Of a stretch of 25,301 nucleotides of DNA, positions 7,354 to 13,827 are shown piece after piece. The position numbers and the translations under genes were made by a program. The notes under the pieces are model-generated. The model had not been told where the DNA came from and searched no databases. It saw nothing but the letters and a program-made list of their open reading frames with translations. Each line of letters begins with the position of its first letter. Positions within the stretch are counted from its first letter, which is position 1. Source of the DNA: Euryarchaeota archaeon UBA495. GTDB taxonomy: Archaea > Thermoplasmatota > Poseidoniia > Poseidoniales > Poseidoniaceae. The DNA lies in contig DALQ01000008.1 in assembly GCA_002496845.1 (NCBI GenBank), positions 1-25,301 of the forward strand, given 5' to 3'.

Positions 7354-8256
7354 ATGGGCGGCGGACGAATCGTGGCGGGGTGCCTTGCACCGCACCCTCC
7401 TCATCTGGTGTACGCAGAAAATCCGCCGCAAAACGAGCCGAGCTCGGAAGGCGGCTGGGAACAACTCCGTTGGGGCTACGATCGGCTCAGGGCCAGCCTC
7501 GCGGAAGTGGACCATGACGTGGTCGTCATCCTCTCGCCTCATTGGCAGACCTACGTTGGCACCCATCTGTTGGGTTTGGAACAATTCGAAGGCTTCTCCG
7601 TCGACCCTGTGTTTCCGAACCTGTTCCGCTACACCTACGACCTCACCATCGACCTCGACTTGGCGGAAGGCATCCATGCTGAGGCGTTGGCTGCAGGGTT
7701 GGACGCCCACATGATGCGAAATCCGGACTTCCGCGTGGACTACGGCACCATCACGACCGCGCACCTGACCGACCCTGAATGGTCGAAACCGCTGGTGGTC
7801 ATCTCAAGCAACCGCAGCCGTCACTACTACTCCGTTGAGGTCATGCAGGAAATGATGGCCGAACTCGGTCGTGCCACCAAGAAGGCCATCGAAGCGAGCG
7901 GAAAGCGAGCGGTGGTCTTGGCCAGCAATTCCCTCTCGCATCGGCACTTCACCACAGAGCCAGAGGTCCCCGAGGACATGAGCCACGAGCACATCACAAG
8001 CCACGCCATGCACCTCTGGGACATGCGCATCATCGACCACATGGTCAACGGCCGAACCAAGCAGCTGCTCGATGAAATGCCAGAATTCACCGACCAGGCC
8101 ATCGCTGAAACGGACGGAGGAGCGCTCACGTGGCTTCTTCATGCCCTTGATCTTCCCGAGTACAAGGCCACCCTGCACGGATATGGAACCGTCATTGGTA
8201 CCGGAAATGCCGTGGTTGAATGGCCTGCATGGCGCCATCAGGAGGGATCGGCTTGA
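7354..8256 (+). CDS. amnB: 2-aminophenol 1,6-dioxygenase beta (catalytic) subunit-like extradiol dioxygenase
   Basis: 300 residues, LigB-type class III extradiol dioxygenase, cytoplasmic Fe(II) enzyme cleaving an aromatic ring next to an amino/hydroxyl pair with O2. His14 (LAPHPPHLVY), His63 (SPHW) and Glu252 (AETDGG) correspond, with a constant +1 shift, to the iron ligands His13, His62 and Glu251 reported for bacterial 2-aminophenol 1,6-dioxygenase. Tyr130 and His196 match its active-site Tyr129 and His195. APHPPHLVYAENPPQNEP and the end GYGTVIGTGNAVVEW are typical of AmnB. The ATG at 7354 is preferred because it gives this register and suits the upstream TATA-like box. GTG 7348 is the alternative. 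The stop TGA overlaps the TTG start of the alpha-subunit fusion. Expected product: 2-aminomuconic 6-semialdehyde. The true substrate could be a substituted aminophenol. Confidence 0.92.
   Translation: MGGGRIVAGCLAPHPPHLVYAENPPQNEPSSEGGWEQLRWGYDRLRASLAEVDHDVVVILSPHWQTYVGTHLLGLEQFEGFSVDPVFPNLFRYTYDLTIDLDLAEGIHAEALAAGLDAHMMRNPDFRVDYGTITTAHLTDPEWSKPLVVISSNRSRHYYSVEVMQEMMAELGRATKKAIEASGKRAVVLASNSLSHRHFTTEPEVPEDMSHEHITSHAMHLWDMRIIDHMVNGRTKQLLDEMPEFTDQAIAETDGGALTWLLHALDLPEYKATLHGYGTVIGTGNAVVEWPAWRHQEGSA
8240..8245 (+). promoter_or_regulatory. Shine-Dalgarno AGGAGG deciding a TTG start
   Basis: AGGAGG lies seven bases before TTG 8253, inside the end of the amnB-like gene. It supports TTG 8253 (TTGA overlap with the upstream stop) as the real start over the earlier in-frame ATGs at 8220 and 8229. 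Confidence 0.7.
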
Positions 8257-9668
8257 CCGTCGTGGCCTCCTTTGTGGTGCCTGTGCACCCTCACCCCATG
8301 CTTGCACCGGAGTCCAACGAAGGCTACGGCCGCCTACGAGCAGCCTTTGACGAGGCCTCTGCGCGGATTGAAGCCAGTGGCGCAGACCTGCTCATCGTCT
8401 ATTCGACCACCTGGCCGAGCATCATCGGACACCAGATTCAAGCAGACCCAAATCCAGTCTGGAACCTCGTCGACCACGACTTCCATGAATTGGGAACCAT
8501 GCATTACGACTTCGACATCGATGCCGATTTTGCCCACGCTTGGCGCGATGCGGCCGAGGGTCGTGGCCTGACCGCGCGAACGGTGAACTACCACGGCTTC
8601 CCGATTGACGTCGGCTCCGTCGTGTCCCTTTCGCTGCTGAACCCCGGCAACCGCATTCCAGCGGTCATCGTGTCCTCAAACGTCTACGCCAACCGCACCG
8701 AGACCACCGTGCTTGCAAAGTCGTGCCTCGACGCCGCGGCTGCGGCCGGCAAGAAGGTCGCCGTTGTCGCGGCCATGTCCCTGTCCAACCGGATGTTCAC
8801 GCGCCGCATCGAACCAGAGGAGGACCGCATTCACTCGCTCAAAGACGACGAATGGAACAGGAAGATCCTGCAGTTCCTCGAGGACGGCCGTCTCGAAGAC
8901 GTCGGCCAACTTTCCCGAACCATCCACCATCAAATCAGGGTGCAAAAGGTGGTGGCGTTCAAACCGATGTGGTTCCTTTCGGCCATGAACGACCACCGCA
9001 ACGACCTGACCGGCGAGGTGCTGGCCTACGAGGCCCTCCACGGCGCCGGCGGCGCTGTGATTCATCTCGACCCGGCCTCAAACGGCCGTGGTGACAAGGA
9101 ATACGACGAGGAAAACGTCGAGGTGTTCGGCGGCGATCGCAACGTACTGGACACCGATTCCGAAGAGCAGGACACGGAGGATGCGCCCGCAGCCCATCCC
9201 GCACCGGCGTCCAACAGCGGCCCTGCTCTGTGGGACCCGGTGGAAGGTGAAGACGCGGTCAACACCGACACTGCTCCCAAACCCGTGGGCGCTTACCCGC
9301 ATGCACGGCGTGTCGGAGACATGCTCTATTTGTCGGGAGTCGGCCCACGCCAACCGGGCACGAACGCCATTCCTGGCGGCCCAATCCATGACGGAAAGGG
9401 GCAAGCATTGGACTACGACATCAAAGCCCAAACGCGGGCTGTGGTGCAGAACGTCGAACGCGTGCTGAAAGAAGCGGGTGGTTCCTTGGAGAACGTGGTT
9501 GACGTCACGAGTTTTCTCGTGGACATGGATCGGGATTTCGCTGGCTACAATGAGGTCTGGGCGGACACGCTCGGCAAGGTTGGACCCACACGTACGACCT
9601 TGGCCATTCGCTCGCTACCCACGCCGATCGCCGTGGAAATGAAGGTCGTCGCGCACCTCCCTCAATGA
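8253..9668 (+). CDS. amnA-amnD: fusion: 2-aminophenol dioxygenase alpha subunit-like domain plus RidA-fold 2-aminomuconate deaminase
   Basis: 471 residues from TTG 8253, which yields an N-terminus (M)TVVASFVVP like AmnA. Residues 1-272 are a LigB-type domain resembling the non-catalytic alpha subunit. The second iron-ligand site reads STTW instead of SPHW, and the glutamate position aligns with Lys232, so this half should not bind iron. Residues about 273-338 are an acidic, Pro/Ala-rich linker (DSEEQDTEDAPAAHPAP). Residues 339-471 are a RidA/YjgF domain with KPVGAYPHARRVGDMLYLSG, QTRAVVQNVERVL, GYNEVW and GPTRTTLAIRSLP. These match 2-aminomuconate deaminase (AmnD), and Arg447 is the RidA active-site arginine. 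Predicted role: structural partner of the beta subunit and hydrolysis of 2-aminomuconate to 2-hydroxymuconate/4-oxalocrotonate plus ammonia. In described bacterial clusters these are separate genes. The reading frame continues through the linker without a stop, so the fusion is real in this sequence. Confidence 0.92.
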   Translation: MTVVASFVVPVHPHPMLAPESNEGYGRLRAAFDEASARIEASGADLLIVYSTTWPSIIGHQIQADPNPVWNLVDHDFHELGTMHYDFDIDADFAHAWRDAAEGRGLTARTVNYHGFPIDVGSVVSLSLLNPGNRIPAVIVSSNVYANRTETTVLAKSCLDAAAAAGKKVAVVAAMSLSNRMFTRRIEPEEDRIHSLKDDEWNRKILQFLEDGRLEDVGQLSRTIHHQIRVQKVVAFKPMWFLSAMNDHRNDLTGEVLAYEALHGAGGAVIHLDPASNGRGDKEYDEENVEVFGGDRNVLDTDSEEQDTEDAPAAHPAPASNSGPALWDPVEGEDAVNTDTAPKPVGAYPHARRVGDMLYLSGVGPRQPGTNAIPGGPIHDGKGQALDYDIKAQTRAVVQNVERVLKEAGGSLENVVDVTSFLVDMDRDFAGYNEVWADTLGKVGPTRTTLAIRSLPTPIAVEMKVVAHLPQ

Positions 9669-9738
9669 CCGGATTCCGGCGAGATTCGTCCGTAAAGGGA
9701 CAAGAGTTCAAGGACAGTCTTCGGTTCGCCCGCAATGT

Positions 9739-9751
9739 AAGCCAAAGGCTT
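9739..9751. promoter_or_regulatory. short hairpin AAGCC-AAA-GGCTT before the permease
   Basis: A perfect 5-bp inverted repeat with a three-base loop in the 104-base gap between the fusion gene and the permease. A wider pair, CCGGATTC at 9669 and GAATCCGG near 9756, brackets the gap. It could be an operator or a weak processing/termination signal. No strong evidence. Confidence 0.2.
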
Positions 9752-9772
9752 GCCTGAATCCGGGGAATTCAC

Positions 9773-11164
9773 ATGGGGTCGACCATCAAACTCGCACGCA
9801 CCATTGGACTGAAGACGCTGGTCATTCTGTCCCTCTCTTCCATGCTTGGATCTGGCCTGTTCCTCCTCCCTGCGTTCGCGCAGGAAGTGGCTGGACCTGG
9901 GATGTGGTTTGCGTTTCTCCTCGCGGGCAGTGTGGTCATCGCCAGCGCCTATTCGAAGGCTGAATTGGCGAGTGCCATGCCCAAATCGGGAGGATTCTAC
10001 GTTTACGCTGAGCGAACCTATGGGTACCTTGTCGGGACCATCAGTGGCCTCGGTCTCTTCGCCTCATTCATGCTCAAATCTGCCTTTGCGTTGGTCGGTT
10101 TTGCAGCTTACATGGAAGTCATCACCGGACATTACGACATCGACGACGTGAATTCAAAGGCCATTGCGATGGTGCTGTTGGTGTTCATCCTCATCGTGAA
10201 CCTCACCGGTGTGAAAGCGATCAAGAAAGTGCAGGTTCCCATCGTCACAGGAGCCGTCGCGGTCGTGGTCCTGCTGTGCATCATGGCCCTGTTCTCGAGT
10301 GACCTTGACCTTGCTCGCCCCATGGCCGACTTCCAGCCGTTCACCCTGAAGATGGGAACGGCGGCAGCGCTGGTGTTCGTCGCCTTCTCTGGCGCCATCA
10401 AAGTGGGCGCCATTGGTGGCGAGGTCATGCAACCAGAGGAAACGCTCCCCCGAGGCATGATTCAGTCGTTGGTCATCGCAACGGCCCTGTATGCAGCCGT
10501 GGCGTACATCATGGTGGCCGCAATGGATGCGGATTGGTACATGGTTGACGGCCATGCCGTTGAGAATCCAATCACGGTGTTTGCCCAGTCGGTGGCAGGA
10601 ACGACGGTCGTGCTTCTGGCGTCCTTGGTGGCCATCATTGCCATGGCCTCGATGGCCTTGGCCGGCGTGCTTTCCTCGTCGCGCTTCATCTACGCCATGG
10701 CCAAGGACGGCGTTCTTCCTGCACCCCTCGGCCAACTGAATGAGCGGTACCAGACCCCTCACTGGCCGATTTTGCTTACCGGCGTGCTGATGGCGGTGTC
10801 GATCTATTCCTTTGACGTCCACGTGATTGCAGAACTGGCCTCTGGATTCATCCTCATGGTCTTCATCGTGCTCAATTTGACCGTCGTTGTGCTCCGCAAT
10901 GCAGGCCCCAATCATGCATGGGACCCACCGTACCGCTCGCCGCTGTATCCGCTCCCCCAGATTTACGGAACAGGAGCAGGGCTCGCGCTGCTCATCCTGA
11001 TGGGGGAGAAGGCCCTCTACGGCGGCACGGGCGCCATCCTTCTCGGTCTCTTGGCTTGGTTTGCGTACGGCAGAAGGAACGTTCAGCCGCGTGATGGACC
11101 AACGCCGCTCAGTGCTTTCTTCGGACGGGCCGACGACGCTGAAGTGAACGACGAAAGCGAGTGA
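9773..11164 (+). CDS. APC-superfamily amino acid/amine permease
   Basis: 463 residues with about 12 hydrophobic segments, the length and layout of amino acid-polyamine-organocation transporters. The first helix has the broken SMLGSGLFLLPAFAQ motif, equivalent to the substrate-binding GSGIF loop of the family. ELASAMPKSGGFYVYAERTYG is the conserved region after helix 2. FSGAIKVGAIGGEVMQPEETLPRGMI matches the helix 6 region and following loop. AGVLSSSRFIYAMAKDGVLP matches the helix 8/9 loop. The short acidic C-terminal tail is cytoplasmic. It probably imports an amino acid or amine with protons or sodium. The same strand and closeness to the aminophenol dioxygenase genes suggest uptake of an amino-aromatic or its precursor, but specificity cannot be read from sequence. 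Its stop directly abuts that of the convergent surface-protein gene. Confidence 0.92.
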   Translation: MGSTIKLARTIGLKTLVILSLSSMLGSGLFLLPAFAQEVAGPGMWFAFLLAGSVVIASAYSKAELASAMPKSGGFYVYAERTYGYLVGTISGLGLFASFMLKSAFALVGFAAYMEVITGHYDIDDVNSKAIAMVLLVFILIVNLTGVKAIKKVQVPIVTGAVAVVVLLCIMALFSSDLDLARPMADFQPFTLKMGTAAALVFVAFSGAIKVGAIGGEVMQPEETLPRGMIQSLVIATALYAAVAYIMVAAMDADWYMVDGHAVENPITVFAQSVAGTTVVLLASLVAIIAMASMALAGVLSSSRFIYAMAKDGVLPAPLGQLNERYQTPHWPILLTGVLMAVSIYSFDVHVIAELASGFILMVFIVLNLTVVVLRNAGPNHAWDPPYRSPLYPLPQIYGTGAGLALLILMGEKALYGGTGAILLGLLAWFAYGRRNVQPRDGPTPLSAFFGRADDAEVNDESE

Positions 11165-13780
11165 TCACGCCTCGGTCTTGGTCCACGAACCGTCCTCGCC
11201 GACGGTCCAATGCTGCACCGTGGCGTTGGCATCAACGTACCACCCGGTCGAACCCTGTTCTGTGCCTGGGATTGCTTGCATCACGCCCGTGGTGGTGGCT
11301 TCTTTCGCCATGGCGTCCAACACGTCAGGTTCCAGCGTAGGCTTCGTCAACGCAGCGTCTTCGATTGGACCGGGTTCGTCCGCGAAATAGACCCCCACCT
11401 TTTCATCGTCCTGATCCACCAAGTCGGTTTGATCCTCATCGAGTATCTCGGTATCCAGAACCTCAAGGGATTGGCGACGAAGCAAGATGACCAGCAAGCC
11501 AAACAAGGCAAGGAGCAACACGCCACCGAGGCTGACGACGCTGTTTGAGGACCCCAAGGAACCTCCAAGCAACACGGATTCCACCTCGAACCACGTTTGG
11601 GCCTGCAGGCCGTCGTTCGTTTCTGCCGTGCAACTTCTGTCGGTTCCTGACTTTCGCAGATCCAAAGCCCACGTTGCATCGACGATGTGGGTGATTGAAC
11701 CGGCGTTGCATGATAGGCTGACGTCATCGGCGGTGAACGAGACGCGGTTGCTGTGAACGTCCACCCCGTGAACGGACACCAGGGCGGTTTCTCCTTGCGC
11801 CATCTGACGGCCATCGACTTCGACGAACAGGCGCACTGCGGGCCCTGAGTCGATGGTCACATCGATGTTCAGCACGGCCTCATCCGACAGCAGCGCCAGC
11901 GTGTGATCGCCGGCCATCTTGGGAACGATGGTCCAATACCCTGGCCCGGAGGTGGAAGGCTCGACGGTCAACACCGATGCATTCACGTTCGTGCTGAGGT
12001 TGACAGCAGGACCAACGTTGCCATGCAGGTCAACTCGGTCAAGGCGAATCTCGGCAGGGACACCGGCCACAAGTTGTTCTGGAAGCGGTGCTTCAAGGGC
12101 CAGCATCGAGGCCGCTCCCGGTTCGACCGTCAGGCGAACCAAACCAAACACGCCGTCAGCGTTGGCTCGAATGACGTGCCCACCCAAAGAGGTCGGCGCC
12201 CATTTCCCTTGCGAGGTCCGGAGGTCAAACGTCGCGTCGAGACCGTCCACGGTCCAATTGAGTTCAACGCCCTCAATGGCGTGTCCAAACGCGTCGGTCA
12301 AGCGAGGAGAAAGATCGACGGCTCGGTCGGCGGGTACAAGGTTGGATGCAAGCTCAAACGTGATTGAGGCCAATCGTCCAGGGCTGACCAAGGACGACCA
12401 TGTGGAGGAATACGAGGCGTTGGTGGAGGGGTCGGTCCAATCGGCGTCCAATCGCCACGAACCGATGGACGAGGGCTCGATGAAGGCCACACCGGAGGTG
12501 ACGACAACGTCCGCTTCGGTGCCGTCCACCAACGTCCATGAGGCGTTGACCACACGTCGATTGCCTGCTTGGTCGATCGCGAAGGCAGACAAGACCACGT
12601 CGTCGCCTGCATGGAGTTCGTCATGAGAGGCGTGCGTTTCGAGCCGCGTCACGTCACCAAAGACCACGTCAACGTCGAGCACAGCCGTCAAGCCGGAATC
12701 ATGCACCTCCAATCGAACGGGACCGATGTCCACCGGGGTCCAGATTGGGCCTGCATCGGAGGCTGCGACCTGCCCGGAGGGGATGGTCCAATTCGACAGC
12801 GAGACCTGCACCGGGGCTGAAGCGCCCAAAGAATCGCTCAACAGCGCCTCCAAGGTCACAGGTTGCCCTGCGCGCAGCGACGTGGAGTTCTGGTTCATCT
12901 GAATCTCGAGCATGGCCGCGTCAGCAGGAAGGACGGCAACGCTCCCGTTGGCGCTGAGGTTGCCAGCGACCGAGGTGGCGGTGACGTTCCACACGCCTGG
13001 GCGGGTGGGGAAGAAGACGCCGTCGGTGTCGACGACACCGTGGTTTGACGTCCAACTCAGGCCTCCCACGACGTCGTAGGGCATAGGAAATCCATTGGCG
13101 TCAACGAGGAGTGGCTTCAGGAGCAGGCCTTGGCCGCTGCGCATGGACATGCCTGAAGGGAACACAATGGCGACGGGATCTCCGGGGACAACTTCGACGA
13201 TGTCCACCGATTCAATGTCGAAGAGGCGCATGCTGATTTCGATGGGACCGGGTTCAGCAACGACCACCACAGGAGACCCCACGCCTTGGGCAACGCCGTC
13301 AATGAACCACGCCACGTTGTTCAACGACTGTTCGTTGCCTTTCGCATCGACGCCAAGGGCGTTCAGCCTGAACGGGCTTCCTGCCACCGGGGTTTCGGTC
13401 AAGGCCAATTCAAGATCGGCCGGACGGCCAGCCTCGACGGTAATTTGTCGGCTGGCGAGCAGACCTTGGTGCTCGGCCGTGACGCTGACGACACCTGCAG
13501 ACCACGGGATGAACAATCCGGTTTCTTCCATGCTCCCGTTGGTCACGGTCCAGTTGATGGCTCCAGAAACAGGCTGCCCAGACGAATCCTTGAGCTCCGC
13601 CTGAAACAGCAAAGCCTGATCGGCCGTGATGGTGGTCCGGTCCACGTCCAGCACCAAACTTGTGGCGTTGCTTCGCGACGGGGTCACGTGGTGATCGAGC
13701 ACTGGACCCGCGGAAGGAAACAGCAGAAGCAGCAACGCTGCGAGGACCAAGCCCTGCCCTGCCGCTGGCCACTGGCGCAT
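11165..13780 (-). CDS. secreted, C-terminally anchored surface protein with eight Ig-like domains
   Basis: 871 residues. An N-terminal signal peptide (about 1-28, hydrophobic core GLVLAALLLLLFPSAG) is followed by eight beta-rich Ig-like domains of roughly 80-95 residues each. They carry recurring TITADQALLF, DSSGQPVSGAINWTVTNGSM and ITVEAG-type elements resembling bacterial Ig-like/invasin domains. A single membrane helix lies near 745-768 (GGVLLLALFGLLVILLRR), with about 100 acidic cytoplasmic residues ending in an aromatic motif (GWYVDANATVQHWTVGEDGSW). Many NxS/T sequons suggest N-glycosylation. The array is paralogous to the eight-domain C-terminal part of the giant protein encoded 47 bases upstream on the same strand, with which it probably forms an operon. 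Likely role: cell-surface adhesion or envelope structure. No catalytic domain is seen. A GGAG-like ribosome site precedes the ATG. Confidence 0.9.
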   Translation of the reverse strand: MRQWPAAGQGLVLAALLLLLFPSAGPVLDHHVTPSRSNATSLVLDVDRTTITADQALLFQAELKDSSGQPVSGAINWTVTNGSMEETGLFIPWSAGVVSVTAEHQGLLASRQITVEAGRPADLELALTETPVAGSPFRLNALGVDAKGNEQSLNNVAWFIDGVAQGVGSPVVVVAEPGPIEISMRLFDIESVDIVEVVPGDPVAIVFPSGMSMRSGQGLLLKPLLVDANGFPMPYDVVGGLSWTSNHGVVDTDGVFFPTRPGVWNVTATSVAGNLSANGSVAVLPADAAMLEIQMNQNSTSLRAGQPVTLEALLSDSLGASAPVQVSLSNWTIPSGQVAASDAGPIWTPVDIGPVRLEVHDSGLTAVLDVDVVFGDVTRLETHASHDELHAGDDVVLSAFAIDQAGNRRVVNASWTLVDGTEADVVVTSGVAFIEPSSIGSWRLDADWTDPSTNASYSSTWSSLVSPGRLASITFELASNLVPADRAVDLSPRLTDAFGHAIEGVELNWTVDGLDATFDLRTSQGKWAPTSLGGHVIRANADGVFGLVRLTVEPGAASMLALEAPLPEQLVAGVPAEIRLDRVDLHGNVGPAVNLSTNVNASVLTVEPSTSGPGYWTIVPKMAGDHTLALLSDEAVLNIDVTIDSGPAVRLFVEVDGRQMAQGETALVSVHGVDVHSNRVSFTADDVSLSCNAGSITHIVDATWALDLRKSGTDRSCTAETNDGLQAQTWFEVESVLLGGSLGSSNSVVSLGGVLLLALFGLLVILLRRQSLEVLDTEILDEDQTDLVDQDDEKVGVYFADEPGPIEDAALTKPTLEPDVLDAMAKEATTTGVMQAIPGTEQGSTGWYVDANATVQHWTVGEDGSWTKTEA

Positions 13781-13827
13781 GTCAACCGCCGCTCCATCGC
13801 CTCATGGGACTTGAAGGGACCGACGAA

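Noticed and set aside
1628..9668. Rut-type pyrimidine degradation (LLM monooxygenase RutA plus RidA-type RutC)
   Set aside because: The RidA domain matches 2-aminomuconate deaminase and is fused to an aminophenol dioxygenase subunit. No RutB, RutD or RutE homologue is present.
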